Below, piece by piece: positions 1 to 6,803 of a stretch of 7,831 bases of DNA. Every line of letters begins with the position of its first letter. Position 1 is the stretch's first letter. The DNA is from Candidatus Latescibacterota bacterium (lineage in GTDB: Bacteria > Latescibacterota > UBA2968 > GCA-2709665). The stretch is taken from contig JASLMQ010000813.1 of assembly GCA_030746455.1 (NCBI GenBank), positions 1 to 7,831 on the forward strand. The letters are read 5' to 3'. The notes below the pieces were generated by a model. The model saw nothing but the letters and a program-made list of their open reading frames with translations, had not been told where the DNA came from and made no database searches. The translations under genes and the position numbers were made by a program.

Positions 1-1
1 C

Positions 2-616
2 CAGTACGTCCACGAGTCGACCGTGCAGAGCGCCGGCACCATCCACATCCGCAACTACGCCCAGCAGGCCTTCCTCAGGGCTTCGCACGTCAGGATCTAC
101 CATGCGAAGGGCCAGCGGGGTGGATCGCTGTTCGGGGGTGAAACGTGGGCGCTCAGGAGCGTGGATTGCATCTGGATCGGAAACACAGCCAACCTGACAA
201 CCGCCATCAATGCCGGAATGGACCTGGCCCAGGCGGAGAAGCTGGATGATCTCACCGCGAAGATCGGATCCGCCAACAGGCAGATCGCTCAGTTGCTGCA
301 GAAGTTCAGCATGGACAAGGTCGACGTGGCCCAGATACAGCATCTTCTCGCCGCGTCCAGTGGTCCCCGCCGCAAGGTCCTGGCCCGTGCGGCCCAACAG
401 CTGGGGAAGGCCGTTCAGATCCAGCAGGGGTTCCTGAAGGACAAGAAGGAACTGGAGGAAAGCGCGAGCCGGAGCCTCAACGAGGCATCGGTCTCCGCGT
501 GGGAATCGGCATTCCCGAACACAAAGATTGTCTTCGGCCAACACCTTGTCGTTCTGAAGGACGAGGTCTCTTCACCGCAGTACCACATGAAGGATGGGGA
601 ATTGGTAGAAAGATAG
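2..616 (+). CDS. FapA/DUF342-family protein, C-terminal part (5' end outside window)
   Basis: The reading frame is open from base 2 to the TAG at 614-616, giving 204 residues. The GTG at base 23 has no ribosome binding site and the frame is open before it, so the gene almost certainly starts upstream of the window. The first ~65 residues have the repeated short-strand, Gly-rich pattern of the DUF342 right-handed beta-helix: AGTIHIRNYAQQAFLRA, then RGGSLFGGETWALRSVDCIWIG, then TTAINAG. Residues ~72-165 are a long charged helical region (AEKLDDLTAKIGSANRQIAQLL and LKDKKELEESASRSL), likely a coiled coil. The last ~30 residues return to beta strands (KIVFGQHLVVLKDE). This beta-helix, coiled coil, beta-tail order is what FapA (flagellar assembly protein A) family members show at their C-terminus. 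The cellular role is poorly defined; a surface-polymer or flagellar link is family knowledge only. No flagellar gene is visible nearby. Confidence 0.75.
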   Translation, partial: QYVHESTVQSAGTIHIRNYAQQAFLRASHVRIYHAKGQRGGSLFGGETWALRSVDCIWIGNTANLTTAINAGMDLAQAEKLDDLTAKIGSANRQIAQLLQKFSMDKVDVAQIQHLLAASSGPRRKVLARAAQQLGKAVQIQQGFLKDKKELEESASRSLNEASVSAWESAFPNTKIVFGQHLVVLKDEVSSPQYHMKDGELVER

Positions 617-816
617 AGGCGTGGCTCGTGATTCGTGGGTCGTGACTCGGAACAATGCCTCGGGCCCACAATCCTGACCAACCGATGGACCTCAGGAGGA
701 TGACGTTGAGGCCCTTCCACTGATCGCAAGGTCTCCCGAACCACGATCCACGACATACGAACCACGTAATCACCTAGGCTATATTGGCGTTACGCCCACT
801 TAGGAAGGACATTGGC
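617..816. repeat. Heptad-repeat element A (inverted arms 620-650 and 736-766)
   Basis: This gap of 200 bp carries no gene. The left arm (620-650) reads as consecutive 7-bp units CGTGGCT, CGTGATT, CGTGGGT, CGTGACT plus CGG. The right arm (736-766) is its imperfect reverse complement: by hand count 24 of 31 positions match. The 85-bp core (651-735) contains a second hairpin: CCTGA (673-677) pairs with TCAGG (692-696), and CCA (678-680) with TGG (686-688). The core also holds TCGGGCCCAC (660-669), which recurs inverted in element B. The element starts four bases after the stop codon of the FapA-type gene and ends about 50 bp before the NIPSNAP start. No transposase or target-site duplication is evident. 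It could be a non-autonomous repeat family or a structured RNA/transcription end. Confidence 0.7.
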
Positions 817-1134
817 ATGATCTACGAACTCCGCACCTACGTCATCCCCGAGGGCCGGATGCCCGACATCCTCAACAGGTTCGAAACGATCACCATGGGC
901 CTCTTCCCGCGTCACGGGATCGAGGTCGTCGGCTTCTGGACCCGAAGCGACGCCAACGAGCTCGTCTACATCTGCAAGTTTGAGAGCGAAGATGCGATGA
1001 AGGCCGCGTGGGACTCCTTCATGGCCGATCCGGAATGGGTCAAGGCGAAGGCCGAGACCGAGGCCCACGGCAAGATCGTCCAGGAGGTCATTTCCCACAT
1101 CCTGGTGCCGACATCGTTCTCGCCGATGGGGTGA
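817..1134 (+). CDS. NIPSNAP family protein
   Basis: The product is 105 residues starting MIYELRTYVIPEGRMPDIL and ending HILVPTSFSPMG. These ends, the internal GIEVVGFWT strand and the ADPEW motif match the NIPSNAP family (small dimeric alpha/beta-barrel-like proteins), whose bacterial members are about 100 residues, so the gene is complete. The ATG at 817 is chosen over the in-frame TTG at 784 because AGGAAGG (802-808) precedes it at suitable spacing and homologous proteins begin at MIYELRTY. Biochemical function is unknown for most bacterial members. They are cytoplasmic and often sit beside catabolic or sulfatase-type genes. No signal peptide is present. Heptad-repeat elements lie on both sides, so the gene is probably transcribed alone or with the following sulfatase. 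Confidence 0.88.
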   Translation: MIYELRTYVIPEGRMPDILNRFETITMGLFPRHGIEVVGFWTRSDANELVYICKFESEDAMKAAWDSFMADPEWVKAKAETEAHGKIVQEVISHILVPTSFSPMG

Positions 1135-1375
1135 GACAGACCTCGGACCACAGACCACGGACCACGGGACCGCCGATTCTCCGTCCTTTCTGACGGGCTT
1201 CCCCGTGGTCCTTCCCTTGTCGGCGACCACAGACAGCAGGCAACTGCATTAGATTCGGTATCCGCATAGTCCGGGCTCTGGACTCCCAAATCCAGTGGGA
1301 CCCCGGAAGCCGTCGTCTGTCGTCCGTCGTCTTCGTTGCCTGTGTGTATGATCGATTCCACCTTGGAGATCTACT
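1135..1375. repeat. Heptad-repeat element C (inverted arms 1146-1167 and 1310-1331)
   Basis: This gap of 241 bp holds no gene. The left arm (1146-1167) is three 7-bp units, GACCACA, GACCACG, GACCACG, plus G. The right arm (1310-1331) is an inverted version built from GTCGTCT, GTCGTCC, GTCGTC units. After reverse complementing, 17 of 22 positions match, and three of the five mismatches are the same C/G swap in each unit. The core contains a second foldable hairpin at 1271-1306 (CCGGG and CTGGA pairing with TCCAG and CCCGG) and a small one, ACGGG-CTTC-CCCGT, at 1193-1206. The core differs from those of elements A and B. The sulfatase ribosome binding site (GGAG, 1365-1368) lies about 34 bp beyond the right arm. 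Confidence 0.65.
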
Positions 1376-2851
1376 ATGCCAGACTCCCCCCCCAACGTCC
1401 TCATCATTATCTCGGACCAGCACAGTAAATATCACCTGGGCTGCTATGGCGATCCGCTGGTGCGCACCCCTCATCTGGACGGCCTCGCCCAACGGGGCGT
1501 GCGGTTCACCGACGCCTACTGCCCCGCTCCCCTGTGCGTGCCCAGCCGGATGTCCTTCGTAACCTCTCGCCGTCCCACGGCCAACCGCGCGTGGAACAAC
1601 GGCCACATCCTCAGCTCGGCGATACCCACGTGGGCCCACGCGATGGGAGCGGCCGGATACGAAACTTCGCTTGTCGGGCGCATGCACTTCCTTGGACCCG
1701 ATCAGCGCCACGGATTCGAGAAGCGCCCGATCGGTGAGTACTCCGCGGTGGCCCCGGGTGCCCAACGTCTCGGCGGGATCCAGCTCGACCGGATCCACGG
1801 CACCGCGGGTCAGAGCCGACGTGCTGTGGAGTGCGCCGGGTACGGACGCACCACCTACCAGGCCTTCGACGACATGATCGCCGATGCCGCCTGTACCTAT
1901 CTCGACGAGAGGGCCGCAGACCGAGACGGGCGACCATTCGCGGCGGTGGCCGGCTTCGTCCTGCCCCACTGCCCTTTCTTCGCGCCCAAGGATCTCTTCG
2001 ACTACTACTACGAACGCGTGGATGTCCCGCAACCCACCGACGAGGAGCTCGAGCGAGAGCCCGAGGCGGTGCGCGTGTTCAAGGAGTCAAGGGGCATCGC
2101 CGAGCCCCTCACCGAGGAACGCATCCGAATCGCCCGCGCCGCCTACCTGGGTCTGTGCGAATACTTCGACGCCCGTGTCGGCCAGATCCTCGCCAAACTG
2201 GAAGAAACAGGTCTCGACAGGAACACGCTCGTGATCTACACGTCTGACCACGGCGAGATGGCCGGCGAGCACGGGTGTTGGTGGAAGAGCAACTACTACG
2301 ATGGCTCTGTGGGGGTCCCCCTCATCGCCAGCCTTCCAGGCACGGTTCAGGAGTCTACAGTCAGCAGCGCCATCTGCAATCTGATGGACCTGGGGCCCAC
2401 CGTGGTCGAGATGGCCGGGGCCGAATCCATGCCCGATGTGGACGGCCACTCGCTCTGGCAGGTGATGACGAAGGGAGCCGACCAGACCCGACCGGATGAG
2501 ACATTCAGTGAGCTCGTAGACCAGAGAACCGATGGCATTCCCTCCCGCATGGTCCGCCAAGGACCGTGGAAGCTCTATCGCAACCACGATGGATCGCCCC
2601 CTGTGCTGTTCAACCTCGAAGAGGATCCGGGCGAGCTCAACGACCTCGGTACCGATCCGGATCACGAGGAGATCCGCGAGGAGCTTCTCGGCCGCCTCCA
2701 CGATGGCTGGGATCCCGAGGCCATCGCGCGAGAGAACGCCGAACTGAATCGCAGCGTGGAGGTCCTGTCGGCGTGGGGCAACGCTGTCCAGCCCTCCTAC
2801 GAGGACAGCCTCCCCATCCCCGAGGGGGCCGAGGATGTCGTGATCCTCTGA
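1376..2851 (+). CDS. Sulfatase (Cys-type, formylglycine-dependent; choline-sulfatase-like)
   Basis: The product is 491 residues, a full-length family S1 sulfatase that hydrolyses sulfate esters. The N-terminal metal-binding strand NVLIIISDQH has D14. The signature C54-V-P-S-R-MSFVTSRRP fits CxPSRxxxxTxxxP, whose Cys is oxidised to formylglycine by a maturase not seen here. GRMHFLGPDQRHGFE follows at residues 101-115, then LPHCPFFAP with H198, then the second metal motif YTSDHGEMAGEHGCWWK (D291, H292, K304). The usual Lys of GKxH is Arg102, a variant I recall from some subfamilies. The C-terminal QGPWKLY and LFNLEEDPGELNDL are typical. No signal peptide is visible, so it may be cytoplasmic. 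GGAG lies 7 bp upstream of the ATG. The substrate cannot be read from sequence; the convergent fucosidase makes a sulfated fucoside plausible. Confidence 0.93.
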   Translation: MPDSPPNVLIIISDQHSKYHLGCYGDPLVRTPHLDGLAQRGVRFTDAYCPAPLCVPSRMSFVTSRRPTANRAWNNGHILSSAIPTWAHAMGAAGYETSLVGRMHFLGPDQRHGFEKRPIGEYSAVAPGAQRLGGIQLDRIHGTAGQSRRAVECAGYGRTTYQAFDDMIADAACTYLDERAADRDGRPFAAVAGFVLPHCPFFAPKDLFDYYYERVDVPQPTDEELEREPEAVRVFKESRGIAEPLTEERIRIARAAYLGLCEYFDARVGQILAKLEETGLDRNTLVIYTSDHGEMAGEHGCWWKSNYYDGSVGVPLIASLPGTVQESTVSSAICNLMDLGPTVVEMAGAESMPDVDGHSLWQVMTKGADQTRPDETFSELVDQRTDGIPSRMVRQGPWKLYRNHDGSPPVLFNLEEDPGELNDLGTDPDHEEIREELLGRLHDGWDPEAIARENAELNRSVEVLSAWGNAVQPSYEDSLPIPEGAEDVVIL

Positions 2852-3111
2852 CCCGTGACTCGGTACTCGTGGCTCGGTACTCGTAGCCCGGTACAACGCC
2901 ACAGGCTACAGGGTCAACCCGATGGGGAATCCCCTGACCAGATGTCGTGGGCCCGAACCCTTGCTGGTTCGTCGTCTCACGTCTCACGCCTGGCCTCCGA
3001 AGCTGGCACCACCAGCGAAGGAGGGTCTGACCTCTCACTGCTCTTCACGATCCACGAACACGCCGCGCATGGCCTCTTGAACAGGGCGATTGCGTGGTTC
3101 TCGCCCCCGCA
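2852..3111. repeat. Heptad-repeat element B between convergent genes
   Basis: The whole 260-bp gap between the convergent sulfatase and fucosidase genes lacks a gene. From 2854 to 2894 there is an in-phase run of almost six 7-bp units: CGTGACT, CGGTACT, CGTGGCT, CGGTACT, CGTAGCC, CGGTAC. At 2968-2988 the units run in the inverse sense; reverse complemented they read CGTGAGA, CGTGAGA, CGACGAA. A further inverse tract lies at 3044-3064 (TTCACGA, TCCACGA, ACACGCC), resembling the right arm of element A. The core carries GGTCA (2912-2916) facing TGACC (2935-2939), and GGGG-AAT-CCCC inside it, so it can fold. The 10-mer at 2947-2956 is the reverse complement of TCGGGCCCAC in element A. Given its location it may also act as a bidirectional transcription end; no T-rich tract supports a classical terminator. 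Confidence 0.65.
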
Positions 3112-4401
3112 TCAGTCCCTCAGGAATAGCTCAATCACCGGCACCGCCACATCCGGCTTCTGCACCGGCAACACCAAGGTCAGCGTGTCCCGACCCATCC
3201 CCTGCGGGGTCACGTTCGAGGCCTTGGCCGGCGGCGCCTGCACGCGGATCTCGGATCCGTCGTTCAGGAGCTGCGCGTAGGCCACACGGTTCCCCAAGCC
3301 ATCCAGGTGCACGTGTTTAAAGGGCCAGGCGAAGAGGTGGAGGTAAAGCCGGTCGCCGCGCTGGGTGTACCGGCAGTCGGGCGGCGCCTCGAACTCGCTC
3401 TGGCTGGCGCCATAGATCGAGCGACTGTGGGGCCGCATCCAGTCCCCGATGCCCTCCAGTGTCGCCAGCGCCCTCGCGTCGAACTCCCCCCGTCCGGTGG
3501 GCCCCACGTTCAGCAGCAGATTCCCGCCCTTGGACACCGAATCGACGAGCATCCGGATCAGCATGTCCACGGGCTTCCAGTCCAGGTTGTCGCGGTCGTA
3601 TCCCCAGCTCCCGTTAAGCGTCTGGCACGCCTCCCAGACCACGGGCTTGCCGTCCACCTGGACCCATCCGCGAGGCTGGTACTGCTCAGGGGTCTGGAAG
3701 TCCCCGGGCATCTCGCTCCGGTTGTTGACCATGATCCCGGGCTGAAGCTCGCGCACCATCGTGACCAGCGTCTCCGCCTGCCAGTCGTCCTTGCCCTTTC
3801 CCTTGCTCCAGCCCCAATCCTGGGCCGAGTATGAGAAATCGAGCCACATGATTTCCACCTTGCCGTAGCCCGTCAGCAGCTCCCGGACCTGTCCGCGAAG
3901 GTACTCGGCGTACTTGCGGACATCTCGTCCCTTTTCCCGTTCCTGGAAGGCCTCGTCACCCCGCTGTGGATGCAATCCGTCGACGGGGAACTCGGGATGA
4001 TGCCAGTCGATCAGCGAGTGGTAGAACCCCACCTTGAGGCCTTCGGCCCGGAAGGCTCCCACCATCGGTTCGAGCAGGTCTCTGCCGGCTGGCGCGTTCG
4101 GCGCCTTGTAGTCGGTAAGGGCCGAGTCCCACAGGCAGAAGCCATCGTGGTGCTTCGTCGTGACCACGAAGTACTTCATCCCCGCCCCCTTCGCTGCGCG
4201 CGCCCAGGCCGCGGGATCGTAGAGGTCGGGATCGAAGCGGTCGAAGTACTTCTGGTAGTCCGCATCGCTAATCTGCTCCCTGTTTTTCACCCACTCGTGC
4301 CGAGCGGTCAGGGCGTAGATGCCCCAGTGGATGAAGAGGCCGAAACGGTCGTGGACGAACCAGTCGGTGTTCGCGGAACCTGGCTCTGGTTGAGCTGACA
4401 T
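3112..4401 (-). CDS. Alpha-L-fucosidase, glycoside hydrolase family 29
   Basis: The product is 429 residues. It removes alpha-L-fucose from glycans by a retaining mechanism (family knowledge). Visible family marks in order: RFGLFIHWGIYAL (residues 19-31), YFVVTTKHHDGFCLWDS (77-93, with H84/H85), KVGFYHSLIDWHHPEF (123-138), VEIMWLDFSY with likely nucleophile D188, NNRSE (226-230), CQTLNGSWGY (259-268) and KGGNLLLNVGPTGRGEF (291-307). A short beta-rich C-terminal domain follows. The ATG at 4401 is chosen because AAAGGAG stands at good spacing upstream; a longer frame to 4479 would add residues unlike the family and would read through the inverted repeat. There is no signal peptide, so it probably acts on imported oligosaccharides in the cytoplasm. 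It converges on the sulfatase, and both could serve degradation of sulfated fucose-containing glycans. Confidence 0.94.
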   Translation of the reverse strand: MSAQPEPGSANTDWFVHDRFGLFIHWGIYALTARHEWVKNREQISDADYQKYFDRFDPDLYDPAAWARAAKGAGMKYFVVTTKHHDGFCLWDSALTDYKAPNAPAGRDLLEPMVGAFRAEGLKVGFYHSLIDWHHPEFPVDGLHPQRGDEAFQEREKGRDVRKYAEYLRGQVRELLTGYGKVEIMWLDFSYSAQDWGWSKGKGKDDWQAETLVTMVRELQPGIMVNNRSEMPGDFQTPEQYQPRGWVQVDGKPVVWEACQTLNGSWGYDRDNLDWKPVDMLIRMLVDSVSKGGNLLLNVGPTGRGEFDARALATLEGIGDWMRPHSRSIYGASQSEFEAPPDCRYTQRGDRLYLHLFAWPFKHVHLDGLGNRVAYAQLLNDGSEIRVQAPPAKASNVTPQGMGRDTLTLVLPVQKPDVAVPVIELFLRD

Positions 4402-4414
4402 GGCATCGCTCCTT

Positions 4415-4436
4415 TGTACACTGAAGGTTGTGTACA
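4415..4436. promoter_or_regulatory. Perfect inverted repeat TGTACAC-N8-GTGTACA, candidate operator
   Basis: Seven-base arms at 4415-4421 and 4430-4436 are exact reverse complements separated by 8 bp. The element directly abuts the ribosome binding site of the fucosidase (minus strand, start 4401) and lies in the divergent region before the kinase operon. A 22-bp dyad is a typical footprint for a dimeric HTH repressor, and the position would block fucosidase transcription or early elongation. The regulator is unknown and not encoded in this window. It could also fold as a short hairpin in the fucosidase leader mRNA. Confidence 0.45.
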
Positions 4437-4457
4437 GCCGTCGGTCGAGCAATCTGC

Positions 4458-4486
4458 TTGCCCAGTTGCCCAATGTCAATTAAATT
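4458..4486 (+). promoter_or_regulatory. Candidate sigma70-type promoter for the kinase operon
   Basis: TTGCCC (4458-4463) and TAAATT (4481-4486) are separated by 17 bp and sit in the only AT-rich patch of the divergent intergenic region. Each hexamer matches consensus at four of six positions. Transcription from here would begin near 4493, which fits the kinase start at 4551 rather than the earlier in-frame start codons at 4428 or 4473. The call rests on spacing and base composition only. Confidence 0.35.
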
Positions 4487-4550
4487 CTCATCGAGCGCGC
4501 GGATCTACTCTCCTCACTCTCTGGATGTGCTACCCTCAGAAAGCCATTCG

Positions 4551-5966
4551 ATGGCTCAGCACTGCGATCGGACCGGATTCACCTCCGCCTGCCGCTATGC
4601 CATAGGCGGCGCCCTGTTCGGGCTCTGCTTCCCCGTGGTCGCCACGCTGTTGGACCTCTGGGTTCAGGGGATTCCCTTCAATCTGCAAGGGATCTGGCGC
4701 GTCCAGGCGGGCCAACCCCTTCACTGGATCATCGACACAGCACCTCTCTTCCTGGGCCTGATGGCCGGCCTGGCAGGCCGGCGCCAGGATGAAGTGGTCC
4801 ATGCCAACGAGGACCTCGAGGAGCAGGTCGCGGACCGGACGGCCGAGCTGAGAACGGCGGCCGAGGCTGCCGAATCGGCCAGCCATGCCAAGAGCGAATT
4901 CATGGCCAACATCAGCCACGAGCTGCGCACTCCCATGAATGGCATCATCGGTATGACCGACCTCGCGTTGGATACGGAGCTCACGGCCGAGCAGCGCGAG
5001 TATCTCGAATCGGTGAGAGCGTCTTCCGAGCAGCTGCTGAAGGTGCTCAGCGACCTCCTTGACTTCTCTGCGCTCGAGGACGGCACATTCACGTCCGCCG
5101 CCGCCGTCTTCGACCTGAGAGAGTGCGTCCTCGGTCTCCTGAATCCACTGGGCGACAACGCCCAGGCCAAGGGCCTCGCCTTCACCTGCAGCGTAGACGA
5201 GAGCGTTCCCGACTCGGTGATGGGTCATCGACGGGATCTGGAGCAGGTTCTCGGCCACCTGGTCGACAATGCGGTCAAGTTCACATCCGAGGGTCACATC
5301 AGGGTCGATGTAGCGGTCGACGGTGAGATCGAGCTTGGCATACCGTTGCACTTCACCGTGGAGGACACGGGCATCGGCATCCCTCGGGAGAAGCGCGAGA
5401 CGATCTTCGGTGCCTTCACCCAGGCAGATGGCACCAGCACGCGAAGCTATGGCGGCACCGGCATTGGCTTGACCATTGCCTGTCAGCTCGTTGAGAAGAT
5501 GGGTGGCAGGATCTGGGTCGAGAGCGAGGAAGGTGTTGGGAGTACGTTCCATTTCACAGCCCGGGTCGCCCGCGTCTCTGACGACCCCGCTCGCCCCGTC
5601 TCTGTAGAACGGCGTGCCGCGAAGCCCTTCAGTCCCTCGGAGACCCTGGCCCGAGTTGAAAACGACCTGGATCTCCTGTCCGATATCGTAAGCATCTTCC
5701 TCCAGGACTATCCGAACATCGTGGAAGAGATCGGGGCTGCTGTCGAATCAGGCGACCCCGACGCCCTCGAGAAGGCCGCTCACAAGCTCAAGGGGTCGGC
5801 GAGCAACTTTTCCGCACGGCAGACTCAACGGGCCGCCCTCGAGCTCGAGGGAATGGGCAGGGACCGGCACCTCGATGGTGCGGCGGAGAAGTTCGAACAA
5901 CTGAAAGCACAGATAGCGGAGCTGGATACGGCCCTCCGCGAATTCGTCCGGGAGAAGACCGCATGA
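4551..5966 (+). CDS. Membrane histidine kinase with C-terminal Hpt domain (HisKA-HATPase-Hpt)
   Basis: From the ATG at 4551 the product is 471 residues. Two hydrophobic segments (about 17-39 and 57-76) form a short membrane anchor with a brief loop, so no sizeable sensor domain is seen. A coiled linker (about 79-115) leads to HisKA with H-box [19 protein letters not shown]123 being the likely phosphorylation site. HATPase motifs follow: N-box DNAVKF (N240), DTGIGIP (272-278) and GGTGIGL (301-307). The C-terminus is an Hpt domain with [14 protein letters not shown]411 being the phosphotransfer residue. A receiver domain usually sits between HATPase and Hpt in such hybrids; here it is missing and is supplied by the next gene, which overlaps by ATGA. 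The start is uncertain: the frame is open to 4428 (TTG), and the ribosome site before 4551 is weak. The signal sensed is unknown. Confidence 0.9.
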   Translation: MAQHCDRTGFTSACRYAIGGALFGLCFPVVATLLDLWVQGIPFNLQGIWRVQAGQPLHWIIDTAPLFLGLMAGLAGRRQDEVVHANEDLEEQVADRTAELRTAAEAAESASHAKSEFMANISHELRTPMNGIIGMTDLALDTELTAEQREYLESVRASSEQLLKVLSDLLDFSALEDGTFTSAAAVFDLRECVLGLLNPLGDNAQAKGLAFTCSVDESVPDSVMGHRRDLEQVLGHLVDNAVKFTSEGHIRVDVAVDGEIELGIPLHFTVEDTGIGIPREKRETIFGAFTQADGTSTRSYGGTGIGLTIACQLVEKMGGRIWVESEEGVGSTFHFTARVARVSDDPARPVSVERRAAKPFSPSETLARVENDLDLLSDIVSIFLQDYPNIVEEIGAAVESGDPDALEKAAHKLKGSASNFSARQTQRAALELEGMGRDRHLDGAAEKFEQLKAQIAELDTALREFVREKTA

Positions 5967-6628
5967 AGATCCTGCTAGCCGAAGACGAACCTACCTCTCT
6001 CCTCCTGCTGAAAGCGCGCGTGGGCAGCTGGGGACACGACGTCATCCCATGCGAGGACGGCACCCAGGCCTGGGAGGCACTCCAGCGGCCGGACGCCCCC
6101 AAACTCGCGATTCTCGATTGGATGATGCCGGGGCTGGAGGGCCCGGAGCTCTGCCGAAGGGTACGCGAGCTTCCACACGGGAAGCTGACCTACCTCATCC
6201 TACTCACGGCGAGAGCCCAGCGGAGCGACATCGTCGAGGGTCTCGAGGCCGGCGCGAATGACTATGTCACCAAGCCGCCCGATTTCGCGGAGCTCCGCGC
6301 CCGGATCGATGTGGGCATCCGCGTGCTGGACCTGCAGGACCGGCTCATCGAGGCCGAGCGCAGCCGCGTGCTCGTCCAGGCCGCCGGGGCCGCGGCCCAC
6401 GAGATCAACCAGCCCCTGACGGTACTGATGGGCAACGCGCAGATCCTCCTGATGCGCATGCCCGAGGACGACCCGCACCGGAAGACGATCGAGACCCTCC
6501 TGAAGTCGAGCGAGAGAATTTCCGGTATCGTGAAGCAGATGGGAGAGATACGGGAGTACATCACCAAGCCCTACATCGACGGCGTCGAGATCATCGACTT
6601 CGATGCCTCGACCGGCGACGCCAAGTAG
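5963..6628 (+). CDS. Response regulator: receiver domain fused to a HisKA-like domain without ATPase
   Basis: The product is 221 residues. Residues 1-120 are a complete receiver domain: acidic pocket AEDE (E7, D8), phospho-acceptor D52 in [14 protein letters not shown]82 in LLTAR, and K104 in YVTKPP. A helical linker ([16 protein letters not shown]) leads to a HisKA-like helical hairpin with H-box [18 protein letters not shown] (H146), of the type found in DctB-like kinases. The protein then ends after a short tail ([15 protein letters not shown]), with no N, G1 or G2 ATP-binding motifs and no DNA-binding domain. It overlaps the kinase gene by 4 bp (ATGA), implying translational coupling. Inference: it takes phosphate from the kinase or its Hpt domain and may pass it on via H146, or use the helices for dimerisation. 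I recall similar REC-HisKA proteins from Deltaproteobacteria. Confidence 0.9.
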   Translation: MKILLAEDEPTSLLLLKARVGSWGHDVIPCEDGTQAWEALQRPDAPKLAILDWMMPGLEGPELCRRVRELPHGKLTYLILLTARAQRSDIVEGLEAGANDYVTKPPDFAELRARIDVGIRVLDLQDRLIEAERSRVLVQAAGAAAHEINQPLTVLMGNAQILLMRMPEDDPHRKTIETLLKSSERISGIVKQMGEIREYITKPYIDGVEIIDFDASTGDAK

Positions 6629-6762
6629 CTCGCCGAAGTCTGAACATCTTGTTACACAGTTCGACGCGGTCGGCCTCACTGCCCCCACTATCTGAGCCCG
6701 GCGTAACGGCGTGCTCCATCTGTAGATAGGCCCCCGCTAGAGTGCGCGGCGGATCCCTGGCA
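6629..6762. other. Intergenic region with small direct and inverted repeats
   Basis: No gene is seen here. GCCCCC[A/G]CTA occurs twice in direct orientation, at 6681-6690 and 6730-6739. CTATCT (6688-6693) and AGATAG (6724-6729) form a small inverted repeat within that stretch. These may be parts of a regulatory leader of the small gene downstream, or chance. No convincing promoter hexamers or T-rich terminator were found. Confidence 0.3.
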
Positions 6763-6797
6763 CCCCCTTTGCTTTCGAGTGATCGCAAGCAAGGGGG
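6763..6797 (+). promoter_or_regulatory. Leader hairpin sequestering the ribosome binding site of the next gene
   Basis: CCCCCTT (6763-6769), a bulged T (6770) and GCTT (6771-6774) pair with AAGC (6787-6790) and AAGGGGG (6791-6797). Within it, after a T/C mismatch, CGA (6776-6778) pairs with TCG (6783-6785) around a GTGA loop, a GNRA-type tetraloop in RNA. The 3' arm AAGGGGG is the only Shine-Dalgarno candidate for the ATG at 6804 (6-bp spacing), so the fold would hide it. No T-run follows, which argues against a terminator. Confidence 0.6.
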
Positions 6798-6803
6798 AAT
6801 CCG

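Noticed and set aside
780..785. TATATT as a -10 box for the NIPSNAP gene
   Set aside because: No acceptable -35 hexamer lies 16-18 bp upstream, so it was not listed as a promoter.
1088..2032. Long minus-strand open frame (314 codons) opposite the NIPSNAP and sulfatase genes
   Set aside because: It lies antisense to a clear sulfatase and across the heptad element, has no recognisable domain, and is explained by high GC content giving few stops.
620..2894. Heptad tracts considered as a CRISPR array
   Set aside because: The units are 7 bp, contiguous and degenerate, with no spacers of uniform length and no cas genes.
4402..4479. N-terminal extension of the fucosidase to a start at 4479
   Set aside because: The extension would translate the TGTACAC dyad and has no family similarity, while the ATG at 4401 has an excellent AAAGGAG site.
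4428..4550. N-terminal extension of the histidine kinase to TTG 4428 or ATG 4473
   Set aside because: Both starts lie upstream of the best promoter candidate, have no ribosome site, and add a low-complexity Ser-rich stretch; not fully excluded.
4536..5552. Minus-strand open frame of 338 codons opposite the histidine kinase
   Set aside because: It is antisense to HisKA and HATPase motifs that are unmistakable on the plus strand; its own translation shows no family features.
6763..6797. Leader hairpin considered as an intrinsic terminator of the response regulator gene
   Set aside because: No T-run follows the stem, and the ribosome site of the next gene is inside the 3' arm; a regulatory role fits better.
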